A DNA stretch of 64,000 bases from assembly GCA_026415035.1 (NCBI GenBank), contig JAOAHX010000017.1, forward strand, positions 1-64,000, in the 5' to 3' direction. Both the position numbers and the translations under genes were made by a program. The stretch's first letter is position 1, and every line of letters starts with the position of its first letter. The stretch comes from Thermodesulfobacteriota bacterium. Lineage in GTDB: Bacteria > Desulfobacterota > BSN033 > UBA1163. Positions 21,235 to 30,513 of the stretch are shown here, piece after piece. The notes beneath the pieces were generated by a model. The model was not told the DNA's origin and ran no database searches. It was given only the letters and a program-made list of their open reading frames with translations.

Positions 21235-24200
21235 TCATGGATTTTCCGTCCTCAAGATCGATTTCAATCGCCCCACCTGATATTGGGAGCGCCTCTCCGC
21301 CTCCTGGAGCCTCTGGATCATCGACCAGGATCGTTCAAGTCCCCGGATCACCTCCTTGGCGGGCCGAAGGGGATGGTACCCGATTTGAAGGGCCGCGATC
21401 AGCATCCACCACCAGAGAAGTTCCTCAAAGGACTCTTGGTGAAACCAGAGGAGGTCTTGGTAAAGATTGACCCCTAAAAATTGAGAGGCCTCGGGGTCCT
21501 CGAAAAGGTCTTCCACGACCCGAAGGAGGTCCTCCTCTTCGAACCATCCCCCATGGCGGATCAGGAGGTGGATGAGCCTCACCGATCTACTTGCGATCTC
21601 TTCCTCAACCCCCAATCCCCTTAACGTATCGACCACGGCCTCATCGATCCATCCCTGCTCGGGATCGGGGCCAAGGCCCTTCGGCCCCTCTTTGCGGTCC
21701 ATGGCCCTTTTTGCAAAATGGACGAAGAGCCAAGACAAGAGGGTTGGATAGGGATCGGGGGAACCCTGGAGGTTCTGGTGAAGGTATTCGGCCAGGGCCT
21801 TGAGGCCTTTCGGCCGAAAGAGCTGTGGCCTCCGGGTGAGGACCGGAAGGTAAAGGATGGCCTCCAATTTCTGTCTGATCTCCTGCGAGAGGGCCTCTCC
21901 CGAGGGAGGGCCTTCTAAGGCCTCGTCGACCGCCCTCAGGAAATGGCGAAGCCTCTGTTCGACCTCATCGAGCAAGCTTCGGTCCACCGAGGTTCCGGAC
22001 CGGGTCAGACGGGCCTCCATGAGCCTTTGGAAGAAAGGGGCAGAGACAAAGGCCCTGAAGGCCTGGCGGACCGAAGAGAACCGGATCTCCCTCAAAGGCG
22101 CTTCGAGGTCGGCCACGCCCCGTCCCCCGAGCCACCGGTTCAGCTGCTCATAGTGACCCCAGAGGTTGTCCTGGACCTCCCGGAAGTCGAGGAAGACATG
22201 GTACTCGTAGGCCCCCAATTCCGCGTAGAGGCCTTTTTCACAGAGCTCTTTGGAATTTCGGATGTATTGGAGGCCCGAGATGTGATCTCGAAAGAGACAG
22301 AAATGGTGGGGGTCCCCCTGAAGGCCCAGGCCCTCGCCCAGGGTCTTCTGGATCAAGATCCTCTCTCCCCCTGCTTCGGTCGAATAGGCCACCGAAGTGC
22401 GAACCCAGCCGGAGGTGTGGCCGTAACGGTTATGATAGAGGACGAGGGCCCGCTCCTCTCCCAGACGGTTCGAATAGGCGAAGACGTCTTCGTTGACCCA
22501 TCCCTCGGGGGTGAAGAAATCGTAGAGCAAAAAATGTCTCACCTCGGCGAAGAGGGGACGGCGCTTTAGAAGCGGGAAGATCTCTCTCTCGTGGCGGTCG
22601 ATCAACTCGAGATCGGGTTCCTCGTCCCATTTGGCGGTTCGATACTCCATCCCGTATTTTTCTCTAAACCCTTCGATCTGGCCATGGGCGAACATGGGAA
22701 GGCCGGGCAGGGTGACCATGAGGGTGCAGATCCCGAAGTATTTATCTTCCCTTCCGAACTGGGCGATGGCGGTCTCCTCATCCGGGTTGCTCATGAAGTT
22801 GACAAACCGCTTCAGGATTTCCGGGTTGAACTCCAGGGTATTCTTCATCACCGATCGGTAATTTGCGTTCTCTTCGTCCTTCAGCATGTTCATGAAGGCA
22901 CTGTTATAGACGCGGTGCATCCCGAGGCTCCGGACAAAGTAGCCCTCAAGGAGCCAGAAGGCCTCGGCGAGGAGAAGCGTCTCCGGGGCCTCCTCTCCCA
23001 CGCGGTCCACCACCTGCCGCCAGAATTCCTCGGGCATATGGCGGTTGAACTCCTCGCGGCTCATTCCGTGTTCCGCCCGCGACGGGATGGCCCCACCGGT
23101 GCCGGGTTCGGGAAACCAGAGCCGCTGGTAATGTTTTTTGGTGAGGGTCATGGCGGCATCAAAGCGGATGATCGGAAACTTCCGCGCGACGTGAAGGATC
23201 GTCTGGATCACGGCCTCCCGGACTTCTGCTTTCAGGAAATTGAGCTGGGCCGTATCGTTCCAGGGCATCCGGGTCCCGTCGTTGCCGTGGTACATGTAGC
23301 GCTCCTGCCCCGTTCTCCGATCGACCCATTTAAAAACGACGGCCGCATCGGTCCGATCGTAGTAGTGGTCCTCGAGATAGATGCCGATCTCGCCGTGCCA
23401 GGAGAGGTCCGGCCCGTTGAAACGATAGGACGGAAAGGGGCTTTCCTCGGATTGAATGAACCAGTCGGGATGGTGGATGACCCATCTCGAATCGATCCCC
23501 ATGTGGTTGGGGACCATATCGCTCGCCAACCGGATGCCCCTTCTTCCGGCGCGGTCCTTCAAGTTCTGAAAGGCCTCCTCCCCGCCCAGGTCCCCGGCGA
23601 TCTCGTAGTCGAAGAGGGAGTAGGCCGAGGCCGCGGCCTCCGGATTTCCCATCAACTCTTTGATCTTCTTGGAAGCAAGGCTACGTTCCCAGATGCCGAT
23701 GAGCCAGAGGCCGGTGATCCCCCAGCGGGCCAGGAGATCCAGTTCTTCATCCGGGATCTGGTCGAGGCGATTGATGGACCGACGATACTTTCTCGAGAGC
23801 TGATGGAGCCAGACGTAGATGTTTTTGGCGAGGAGGACCACCTTCGGCATCCATTCGAGATCGGGGCTGAACCGTTCCGGCTCTTCTTCCTGGCCCGTAT
23901 ATTGGTAGACTTCCGCTGGCGGAGGATGGCTTAAGGGAGAGAATCTCCTCATGCGAGCGATCTCTTCTTCTTTGAGAAGGTCGAGGCCCCGGAGGAGAAG
24001 GGGGAGATATCGGCCCAATAGATAGCCCCAGCGCTTGAGGATGTATTCGAGCTGGCCCCAGAGGGAATGAGGCACCGCACGGGCGGGGCTCCGGAGCATC
24101 TCGAGGAGGGATTGGTCCTCGGGTCCGAAGGTCGGCTGGCTCCTGAAGAAGTCGGAGAGTTGCTCGATGATCGAAGCATAGGCCGTCTCTTCTGCGAGGA

Positions 24201-24705
24201 CCGTGTCATCGAAAAGTTCGAGGAAGGGTGAGAAGGCGGGGTTGACGTTGGCCAGCCAGAGCAGGAGCATCTCTTCGAGGGCGACCTGACGGTTTTCGAT
24301 GCCCTCCGTCTTTCCTTCCAGGTAGGTGTCTAAGTCGATCTCCCCGCGGTAAAGGCTTATCGAGGGAAACTCTTCGGAGAATTTCCTCAAGGCCTTCTCC
24401 ACCTCGCCTCTTCCCAAATTTTTATGAAGCCACTGGAGGGCCTCTTCCATGACGAGAGGTTTTTTTTCCTCTCTGTAAAGGGCGACGACATGGTGAAGGA
24501 TTTCGTCGATCAGACCCATGGCGTAGAGGTCTCCCGGTTGAACGGTTCGCTCGGGAAACCGGTCAGCCTCCCTTTTTGCGTTCATCTGTTGGGCGAATCG
24601 CCTGACCGCACGGAGATCGGGAAAGATCACGTTGCCCCGGATCGTGATGAGGGACGCGTCGAAGCGATACCGATCCCTCGCCTTCCGGGAGATGTGGAAT
24701 TCCAT
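21235..24705 (-). CDS. Large GH13 (alpha-amylase family) protein
   Basis: A 1156-residue protein with a central GH13 barrel. Region I is DMVPNHMG (about 395), region II IIRFDAAM with the nucleophile Asp (about 511), and region III LLLAEAFW with the acid/base Glu (about 578). The usual NHD of region IV reads SNPDEE (about 637), so the Asp is kept but the His is replaced by Pro. An N-terminal helical region of about 330 residues and a C-terminal extension of about 350 residues match nothing I recognise. It lacks a signal peptide, so it is probably cytoplasmic and acts on an alpha-glucan or glucosyl compound. Substrate unknown. First gene of a three-gene minus-strand unit with its own promoter. 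Confidence 0.82.
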   Translation of the reverse strand: MEFHISRKARDRYRFDASLITIRGNVIFPDLRAVRRFAQQMNAKREADRFPERTVQPGDLYAMGLIDEILHHVVALYREEKKPLVMEEALQWLHKNLGRGEVEKALRKFSEEFPSISLYRGEIDLDTYLEGKTEGIENRQVALEEMLLLWLANVNPAFSPFLELFDDTVLAEETAYASIIEQLSDFFRSQPTFGPEDQSLLEMLRSPARAVPHSLWGQLEYILKRWGYLLGRYLPLLLRGLDLLKEEEIARMRRFSPLSHPPPAEVYQYTGQEEEPERFSPDLEWMPKVVLLAKNIYVWLHQLSRKYRRSINRLDQIPDEELDLLARWGITGLWLIGIWERSLASKKIKELMGNPEAAASAYSLFDYEIAGDLGGEEAFQNLKDRAGRRGIRLASDMVPNHMGIDSRWVIHHPDWFIQSEESPFPSYRFNGPDLSWHGEIGIYLEDHYYDRTDAAVVFKWVDRRTGQERYMYHGNDGTRMPWNDTAQLNFLKAEVREAVIQTILHVARKFPIIRFDAAMTLTKKHYQRLWFPEPGTGGAIPSRAEHGMSREEFNRHMPEEFWRQVVDRVGEEAPETLLLAEAFWLLEGYFVRSLGMHRVYNSAFMNMLKDEENANYRSVMKNTLEFNPEILKRFVNFMSNPDEETAIAQFGREDKYFGICTLMVTLPGLPMFAHGQIEGFREKYGMEYRTAKWDEEPDLELIDRHEREIFPLLKRRPLFAEVRHFLLYDFFTPEGWVNEDVFAYSNRLGEERALVLYHNRYGHTSGWVRTSVAYSTEAGGERILIQKTLGEGLGLQGDPHHFCLFRDHISGLQYIRNSKELCEKGLYAELGAYEYHVFLDFREVQDNLWGHYEQLNRWLGGRGVADLEAPLREIRFSSVRQAFRAFVSAPFFQRLMEARLTRSGTSVDRSLLDEVEQRLRHFLRAVDEALEGPPSGEALSQEIRQKLEAILYLPVLTRRPQLFRPKGLKALAEYLHQNLQGSPDPYPTLLSWLFVHFAKRAMDRKEGPKGLGPDPEQGWIDEAVVDTLRGLGVEEEIASRSVRLIHLLIRHGGWFEEEDLLRVVEDLFEDPEASQFLGVNLYQDLLWFHQESFEELLWWWMLIAALQIGYHPLRPAKEVIRGLERSWSMIQRLQEAERRSQYQVGRLKSILRTENP

Positions 24706-24734
24706 ACCGACCCCCTCAGCGACGTGTTTTCCTT

Positions 24735-24763
24735 AATATAGGCCAATCCACCCCAAGACTCAA
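24735..24763 (-). promoter_or_regulatory. Promoter of the GH13-fumC-kinase-like unit
   Basis: On the minus strand TTGAGT (24758-24763), a 17-bp spacer and TATATT (24735-24740). A start near 24728 leaves a short leader to the ATG at 24705 with GAGGGGG as the ribosome-binding site. On the other strand of the same gap only a weak TTGACC (24788-24793) precedes the DUF72 gene. Confidence 0.6.
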
Positions 24764-24840
24764 GAAAAACCGGAACATCGCCTCGGATTGACCGGATCCC
24801 TCTTAATATGATACGTTAAGGGCGAAAAGGGCTTTGAAGG

Positions 24841-25662
24841 ATGGTGTCCGTAGGAGCAGACCCGACGATCAAGGTCGGGACGAGCGGGTTTTCGTTCAGG
24901 GATTGGAAGGGGACGATCTATCCCCCTGGTCTTCCCGAGAGGGAGATGCTGTCCTACTACGAGAAGGAACTCGGTTTCCGTGCCCTGGAGGTGAACTTCA
25001 CCTACTATAGCCTTCCCTCTCAGAAGAGCCTTGCGGCGATGGCCAAGAAGACCTCGCCGGACTTTGAATTCGTCGTCAAGGCCCACAAAGGCCTCACCCA
25101 CGAGATCCGGGATCGGGAAACGAAAAAGTGGATCGACAATCGGGAGACCTTCCGTCAGTTCAGATCGAGCCTCGATCCGTTGATTGCGGAGGGGAAACTG
25201 GCCACGGTCCTGGCTCAATTTCCCTACGGCTTCTTCCCGATCCGAGAGAATTTCGACTATCTTCATAGATTCAGGGGGCTGATGGAGGGGGTTCCTCTCG
25301 TTTGCGAATTTCGGAACGAAGCCTGGATGAGAGAGGAGACCTTTGACTTCCTCTCGAAGGAGGAGATCGGCTACTGCATCGTGGACGAGCCCAAACTTCC
25401 CCAATTGATGCCTTACCTTCCGAGGGCCACCTCTTCGATCGGCTACTTCCGGTTCCACGGGAGAAATCCCAACTGGTTTCAGGTCCCTTCCTCGGTAAGG
25501 TACGATTACCTCTACAGCGAGGAAGAAATCAGGACGTTTGTCCCGGATATCCTGGAGATTTCGAAAAAGACGGCCAAGACCTTCGTCTTCTTCAACAATT
25601 GCCATGCCGGCTCCGCGGCTAAAAATGCGGCCCAGTTGGCCCAACTCTTGGCCAAGCCGTAG
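24841..25662 (+). CDS. DUF72 family protein
   Basis: A 273-residue DUF72 protein, predicted TIM-barrel fold. The family opening [20 protein letters not shown] is present, as are [24 protein letters not shown], and the C-terminal [19 protein letters not shown]. The biochemical function of the family is not established to my knowledge. GAAGG lies directly before the ATG. It is followed at 95 bp by hisI, possibly in the same transcript, but no functional link to histidine synthesis is evident. Confidence 0.85.
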   Translation: MVSVGADPTIKVGTSGFSFRDWKGTIYPPGLPEREMLSYYEKELGFRALEVNFTYYSLPSQKSLAAMAKKTSPDFEFVVKAHKGLTHEIRDRETKKWIDNRETFRQFRSSLDPLIAEGKLATVLAQFPYGFFPIRENFDYLHRFRGLMEGVPLVCEFRNEAWMREETFDFLSKEEIGYCIVDEPKLPQLMPYLPRATSSIGYFRFHGRNPNWFQVPSSVRYDYLYSEEEIRTFVPDILEISKKTAKTFVFFNNCHAGSAAKNAAQLAQLLAKP

Positions 25663-25757
25663 CAGGCTCGGCCTGGTCAGGGATGGGGGCGACGCCCCTT
25701 CCCGGAGAATCCCGCGCGGGCGGAATCCATTTCGATGAACGTTTTCAAGGAGGCACC

Positions 25758-26135
25758 GTGATCCAGATCGACTTCGAAAAGGGCGGGGGGCTGATCCCGG
25801 CGGTCATCCAGGATCATGCCACCGGCCGTGTCCTGATGTTGGGCTACATGAATCGAGATTCGTGGGAGGAGACCCTGAAGACCGGAAGGGTCACCTACTG
25901 GTCTCGATCTCGGAAACAGCTCTGGTTGAAAGGGGAGAGCTCGGGCCATTTTCAGGTGGTCCGAGAGATCTATCTCGATTGCGATGGGGACACCCTCTTG
26001 ATCCGGGTCGAGCAGATCGGAGGGGCCGCCTGCCATACCGGCTTTCAGAGTTGTTTCCACCATCGATACGAGGACGGTCGATGGGTGATCCGAGGGGAAA
26101 AAATCTTCGATCCGGAGGAGGTCTATCAAAAGTGA
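25758..26135 (+). CDS. hisI: Phosphoribosyl-AMP cyclohydrolase
   Basis: A 125-residue HisI catalysing the third step of histidine synthesis (opening of phosphoribosyl-AMP). Metal-binding residues lie in [20 protein letters not shown] and HTGFQSCF, with the substrate motif [16 protein letters not shown] selected the GTG at 25758 because AAGGAGG sits 5 bases upstream; a longer frame from 25683 lacks a site and homology. The separate HisE (pyrophosphohydrolase) domain is absent. Its stop overlaps the hisG start (GTGA). Confidence 0.92.
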   Translation: MIQIDFEKGGGLIPAVIQDHATGRVLMLGYMNRDSWEETLKTGRVTYWSRSRKQLWLKGESSGHFQVVREIYLDCDGDTLLIRVEQIGGAACHTGFQSCFHHRYEDGRWVIRGEKIFDPEEVYQK

Positions 26136-27004
26136 ACACCCTTAAATTGGGGATCCCGAAGGGAAGCCTTGAGAATGCCACCATCGAGCTCTTTCGAAAA
26201 TCGGGGTGGAAGATCGTGGTCAGTGCCCGCAGTTATTTCCCCACGGTGGATGACGAGGAGATTCGATGTACCCTCGTTCGAGCCCAGGAGATGTCGAGAT
26301 TTGTGGAGATGGGGACCCTCGACGCGGGGCTGACGGGGAAAGACTGGGTCCTGGAGAATGGGTCCGATGTCGTCGTGGTTCAAGACCTGGTCTATTCGAA
26401 GACGAGCACCGCTCCGGCCCGGTGGGTCTTGGTGGTGGCGGAGGATTCCCCCATCCGGTCGATCTATGACCTGGAGGGGAAGAAGATCTTTACGGAGCTG
26501 GTCAATTTTACCCGGAGATACTTCGCCGAGAGGAACATCAAGGTGGATGTGGAGTTCTCCTGGGGAGCGACCGAAGGAAAGGTGATCGAAGGCCTTTGCG
26601 ACGCGATCGTGGAGGTCACCGAGACGGGAAGCACCCTCCGGGCCAATAAACTGAGGATCGTCGAGGAGCTGCTTCAGACCAATACCCAACTCATCGCGAA
26701 CCGCGAGGCCTACGAGGACCCTTGGAAGAGGGAGAAGATCGAGCAGATCTCCCTCCTGCTTCAGGGCGCCCTTCGGGCCGAGGGGATGGTGGGGCTGAAG
26801 ATGAACGTCCCGGCCAACGATCTGAAGAGCGTCATCGAGATCCTTCCCTGCATCACGGCACCGACCATCTCCAACCTCTTTCAGAGCGATTGGTTTGCCG
26901 TGGAGGTGATGGTCTCGGAGAAGGAGGTTCGGGAGCTCATCCCTCAGCTCCTCAAACGGGGGGCCGTGGGGATCATCGAATATCCTCTAAACAAAGTGAT
27001 CTAA
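26132..27004 (+). CDS. hisG: ATP phosphoribosyltransferase, long form
   Basis: A 290-residue HisG of the long type with a C-terminal regulatory domain ([18 protein letters not shown] then [20 protein letters not shown]), so no HisZ partner is needed. The catalytic domain shows [12 protein letters not shown] and [18 protein letters not shown]. It performs the first committed step of histidine synthesis and is normally feedback-inhibited by histidine through the C-terminal domain. GTG start at 26132 overlaps the hisI stop by 4 bases. No other his genes are in the window. Confidence 0.93.
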   Translation: MNTLKLGIPKGSLENATIELFRKSGWKIVVSARSYFPTVDDEEIRCTLVRAQEMSRFVEMGTLDAGLTGKDWVLENGSDVVVVQDLVYSKTSTAPARWVLVVAEDSPIRSIYDLEGKKIFTELVNFTRRYFAERNIKVDVEFSWGATEGKVIEGLCDAIVEVTETGSTLRANKLRIVEELLQTNTQLIANREAYEDPWKREKIEQISLLLQGALRAEGMVGLKMNVPANDLKSVIEILPCITAPTISNLFQSDWFAVEVMVSEKEVRELIPQLLKRGAVGIIEYPLNKVI

Positions 27005-27047
27005 CGGGCCCGGGAGGCCCCATCGGTTTTAAAGGCAGGGTGGCATC

Positions 27048-28919
27048 GTGGGCCTGGAGAAGTGGAAAGAGAAATTCCCCCAAAAATTTTTGGCCGAGGA
27101 GTTCATCTTCGGCCACATCCACCGTGGGGATCGGATCTTCATCGGGACCGGATGCGGGGAGCCCCAGCATCTGGTCAAGGCCCTGAGCCAATACGTCCAA
27201 AAGCATCCCAAGAGCCTCACCGATGCGGAACTCCTCCAGGTCTGGACGATGGGGATCAACCCCCACGCGGATGAAATATGGAAGGACGTTTTCCGGCACA
27301 ACTCCTTTTTTATCTCCGATCCCATCCGGGAGGCCGTCAACCAGGGTGCCGCGGACTATACCCCTGTCTTTCTTTCCCAGGTCCCCAGCCTCTTCTACCG
27401 GGGACTTGTCCCGATCGATGTCGCCCTGATTCAAACGTCCCCTCCCGACGATCACGGGTTTATGAACCTCGGGGTGAGCGTCGACATTGTCAAGGCCGCA
27501 GCCGAAAAGGCCCGCCTGGTGGTGGCGCAGGTCAACCCGCGGATGCCGAGGGTTCATGGCGATGGCTTTATTCATATTGAGGAGGTCGATTTCATCCTCC
27601 CCCACGAAGAGCCCATCCTCGAATTTGTCCCGGAGGCCGACACGGCCATAGCCGACCAGATCGGAAAATATGTGGCCCGATTGATTCGAGACGGAGATAC
27701 CATTCAGATCGGCTATGGGGCGATCCCGAATGCCATTCTGACCCACCTGGGCCAAAAACGACATTTAGGCGTCCATTCGGAGCTCCTCACCGACGGCGTG
27801 GTCGAGCTGATGAAGAGGCGGGTCATCGACAACACCCGGAAAACGATCAACCGCGGAAAGACCATCGCCTCTTTCTGTATGGGCCGTCAGGAGACCTATG
27901 CGTATCTCCATGACAATCCCGCCATCGAATTGCGGACCATCGATTATACCAACAACCCCCTCATTATCGCCCAACACGAACGGATGACGGCCATTAATAC
28001 GGCCCTCGAAATCGACCTGACGGGCCAGGCCTCCGCCGAATCGATCGGCAGGACCTTCTACAGCGGCATCGGGGGACAGGCCGATTTTATGCGGGGGGCG
28101 GCCCTGGCCAGGGAGGGGAAGACGATCCTCGCCCTTCCCTCCACGGCGGATCAAGGAAGGCGCTCCCGGATCGTTCCCTTTCTCCGGGAGGGGGCAGGGG
28201 TGACCCTCCATCGCGGGGATGTCCATTATGTGGTGACCGAATATGGCATTGCCCACCTGCGGGGCAAGAATATCCGGGAGCGGGCGATGGCCCTCATCGC
28301 CATCGCCCATCCCAACTTCAGGTCCTGGCTGATCGAGGAGGCGAAGAAATCCCATCTCATCTATCCGGATCAAGCCTTCATTCCGGGTTTGAGGGGAGAG
28401 TACCCTGAACATCTGGAAATCCACCGGACGACCAAGACCGGCCTGGGGCTTTTGATAAGGCCCGTCAGGCTGGACGACGAGCCCCTTCTCAAAGAGTTCT
28501 TTTATTCCCTGTCGGAGAACAGTCTCTATCGGAGGTTCATCTCCCTGAGAAAGGACATGCCCCATGAACGATTGCAATCCTTCGTCGTCATTGATTATAC
28601 GAAAGAGATGGTCCTTCTGGCCGTCCTTCGGGAGGGTGAAAGAGACGTCGTGGTGGGCATGGGACAATATTCCATCGATGAGGCCACCTACACGGCCGAG
28701 GTCGGTTTTGCCGTCAGGGATGATTACCAGAACAAGGGGATCGGGACGGAGCTGCTCGCCTATCTCACCCTTCTCGCCAAACAGCAAGGGCTTCTGGGAT
28801 TTTATGCAGAGGTGCTCGTGGAGAACCGCCCCATGCTCCATCTCTTCGAAAAAATGGGTTTTCGAATCGAGAAGAGACGGGACGAACGGATTTACGAGTT
28901 GAACATGACCTTTCCCTGA
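27048..28919 (+). CDS. Acetyl-CoA hydrolase/CoA-transferase fused to a GNAT domain
   Basis: A 623-residue fusion. Residues 1 to about 455 are of the acetyl-CoA hydrolase/4-hydroxybutyrate CoA-transferase family (GTGCGEPQHLVKAL, SPPDDHGFMNLGVSVD, QIGYGAIPNAIL, YSGIGGQADFMRGAALA, VVTEYGIAHLRGK). Residues about 463-623 are a GNAT acetyltransferase (LLIRPVRLDDEPLLKEFFYS, VGFAVRDDYQNKGIGTELLA, EVLVENRPMLHLFEKMGF), with the acetyl-CoA-binding Q/RxxGxG/A element in QNKGIG. The GTG at 27048 has only a weak purine tract. The reaction partners (which acyl-CoA, which acetyl acceptor) cannot be read from sequence. The fusion suggests control of CoA-transferase activity or of another target by acetylation, an inference. 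Confidence 0.88.
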   Translation: MGLEKWKEKFPQKFLAEEFIFGHIHRGDRIFIGTGCGEPQHLVKALSQYVQKHPKSLTDAELLQVWTMGINPHADEIWKDVFRHNSFFISDPIREAVNQGAADYTPVFLSQVPSLFYRGLVPIDVALIQTSPPDDHGFMNLGVSVDIVKAAAEKARLVVAQVNPRMPRVHGDGFIHIEEVDFILPHEEPILEFVPEADTAIADQIGKYVARLIRDGDTIQIGYGAIPNAILTHLGQKRHLGVHSELLTDGVVELMKRRVIDNTRKTINRGKTIASFCMGRQETYAYLHDNPAIELRTIDYTNNPLIIAQHERMTAINTALEIDLTGQASAESIGRTFYSGIGGQADFMRGAALAREGKTILALPSTADQGRRSRIVPFLREGAGVTLHRGDVHYVVTEYGIAHLRGKNIRERAMALIAIAHPNFRSWLIEEAKKSHLIYPDQAFIPGLRGEYPEHLEIHRTTKTGLGLLIRPVRLDDEPLLKEFFYSLSENSLYRRFISLRKDMPHERLQSFVVIDYTKEMVLLAVLREGERDVVVGMGQYSIDEATYTAEVGFAVRDDYQNKGIGTELLAYLTLLAKQQGLLGFYAEVLVENRPMLHLFEKMGFRIEKRRDERIYELNMTFP

Positions 28920-28926
28920 GGGCTCG

Positions 28927-28965
28927 GGCCCTTTCGATGATTTAGGCAATGGGCAAGGGCCTTTT
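28927..28965 (+). terminator. Possible terminator after the CoA-transferase/GNAT gene
   Basis: GGCCCTT (28927-28933) pairs with AAGGGCC (28955-28961), followed by TTTT. The loop is long (21 nt) and the T-run short, so this is only a candidate. It lies a few bases after the stop and before the next promoter. Confidence 0.35.
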
Positions 28966-29071
28966 AACGGATGGGCATTAACCCTCCTCCAAAAAATTCT
29001 TTCTCCGTTCATTTTCAAATGAGCCCCCCTCCCCTGGTTCATCGAACCCTTCCTGAGTCTTCCCGGCCCCT

Positions 29072-29099
29072 TTGACTTGGGAGTCCCCTATGGTATGTT
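29072..29099 (+). promoter_or_regulatory. Promoter upstream of the YkgJ-type gene
   Basis: TTGACT (29072-29077), a 16-bp spacer and TATGTT (29094-29099). Transcription would start near 29106, leaving a leader of about 100 nt before the ATG at 29205. This also argues against the longer reading frame beginning at 29103. The rest of the 285-bp gap 28920-29204 holds the candidate terminator and nothing else I could identify. Confidence 0.55.
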
Positions 29100-29204
29100 A
29101 ATGTGAAAGGGGATTGCGGGGGAGCCGCCGACATCCCGGAAATCCCCAAGGACGTTTTCCCTCTTCCGGTTTTGGGGTTTTGGGTTAAGGGGTGTGAAGG
29201 ATCG

Positions 29205-29837
29205 ATGCCTCTTTCCTCTTTTAACCGGAAGCTCATCGAGGCTCTTTCCGAGTTGTATGCTGAAATGGATCGGCAAACGGCCGAGTTCCGGAGGGCCACG
29301 GGACTCCGCTGTCCTCCCGGCTGTGGCCAATGTTGCGAAACTCAAACGCCTCAGGTGACCGTGCTCGAGATGCTGCCGGCGGCAGGAGAGCTGTTTGCTC
29401 GGGGGACGGCCGACCGATGGCTGGAGCGCATTGCCTCGTCCGGGGAGGGGGCGAGATGCGTCTTTTACGAACCCGATCCTTCGATCCGGGGAAACGGGCT
29501 TTGTCAATTTTACGGTTTCCGGCCCTCCGTGTGTCGCCTGTTTGGTTTTGCGGGGATGAAAGATAGGGAGGGACGATTGATATTGCAGGCCTGCCGTCGC
29601 CAGAAGGAGGAGATGCCTCTCCTCGTCGAAAAGGCCCAGGAAGCCCTCTCAAAAGGGGGTGTCGCGCCGAGCTACGATCACTTCTTCCTCAGGTTGTTTG
29701 CGCTGGAGCCCTCCCTTCGAGGAGATCGGATGCCGATCAACCGGGCCCTCCGCCTTGCCCTCGAGAGATACGGGCTCATGGTTCAACTGGTTGAGGCCGA
29801 GGGTTTTGAATCGGAGAAAAAAGGTGAAAGACCTTGA
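29205..29837 (+). CDS. YkgJ-family cysteine cluster protein
   Basis: A 210-residue protein with the cysteine cluster typical of the YkgJ/CxxCxxCC family: CPPGCGQCCE (about residues 36-45), a Cys in ARCVFYE, GLCQFYGFRPSVCRLFGF, and a late Cys in LQACRRQ. Such proteins are thought to bind a zinc ion or an iron-sulfur cluster; the function is unproven. The ATG at 29205 has AAGG 4-5 bases upstream and fits the promoter position. It stands alone between a terminator candidate and a convergent gene. Confidence 0.8.
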   Translation: MPLSSFNRKLIEALSELYAEMDRQTAEFRRATGLRCPPGCGQCCETQTPQVTVLEMLPAAGELFARGTADRWLERIASSGEGARCVFYEPDPSIRGNGLCQFYGFRPSVCRLFGFAGMKDREGRLILQACRRQKEEMPLLVEKAQEALSKGGVAPSYDHFFLRLFALEPSLRGDRMPINRALRLALERYGLMVQLVEAEGFESEKKGERP

Positions 29838-30016
29838 ACTTAGACAATTCTTGCGATCCCGGCCGGAGTCTGAAGGCCCAAGGATTCAGCCCTGAGGTCA
29901 TTTCAGACAGAGGCTTTTCCTTCCTCTCGCCATAGAGGGGGTTCATGAAAGACTAGCCCTTTGGGGTGGATCATTGGTTGGGGGCTATCTTAGACAAGGG
30001 CCTTTCTTTACGGTCT

Positions 30017-30391
30017 TCACTTCAAGCCGATGAGAGAGATGAAAAGAATCAGGGCCACAAGACCGGTCAAGATGAGTAAAAGGCTTCCGATGAATTTGCG
30101 GGCTTGAGGAAAATGGCGGCTCAACGCTTCATCGCGGTCCATATCGGTCGACTCCAAACTCTTAAGAGTCCCCTGGATTGCATGGATATGTCTTTCCATC
30201 TCCGCAACGAAGCGGGCTCCTTCCGCATCGTCAGACGTGGCGATCTTCTTTAAATATTTACGGAAGGCCGAATCTACGTTCCGATTATTCAGGGCCTTCG
30301 TGAGCTGATACACCCGATCGATGGCCGGCCCGAACTGCGGTTTAATCTGGACCGTCTCGGCAACAAGGTTCTCCATCTCCTTTTGGCCCAT
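30017..30391 (-). CDS. Small C-tail-anchored protein of unknown function
   Basis: A 124-residue protein. The first ~95 residues are hydrophilic and helix-forming (LTKALNNRNVDSAFRKYL, EGARFVAEMERHIHAIQGTL). The last ~24 form a single hydrophobic segment (SLLLILTGLVALILFISLIG), so it is probably anchored in the inner membrane by its C-terminus. GGGGGAG lies 7 bases before the ATG, a good ribosome-binding site, which supports it being real. I do not recognise a family. It follows the ARPP-1 gene on the same strand after 122 bp. Confidence 0.65.
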   Translation of the reverse strand: MGQKEMENLVAETVQIKPQFGPAIDRVYQLTKALNNRNVDSAFRKYLKKIATSDDAEGARFVAEMERHIHAIQGTLKSLESTDMDRDEALSRHFPQARKFIGSLLLILTGLVALILFISLIGLK

Positions 30392-30513
30392 ATTTTTTCT
30401 CCCCCAAAGAATTCGGCCTCTTGGAGGTCATCCGCCCCTTTTCAAGACGAACGCCTTCTGAGCCTTTGTCTTACTCTACCCTCCTTTGAAATCCGTTGCA
30501 AGGCTTACATCCC

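Noticed and set aside
22591-23934. A 447-codon plus-strand frame opposite the GH13 gene
   Set aside because: Shadow of the real minus-strand frame, which carries the GH13 catalytic motifs.
29873-30004. Long-range AAGGCCC/GGGCCTT and TAGCCC/GGGCTA pairings between the YkgJ-type gene and its convergent neighbour
   Set aside because: Stems are short with large loops and no T-run on either side; chance pairing is likely.
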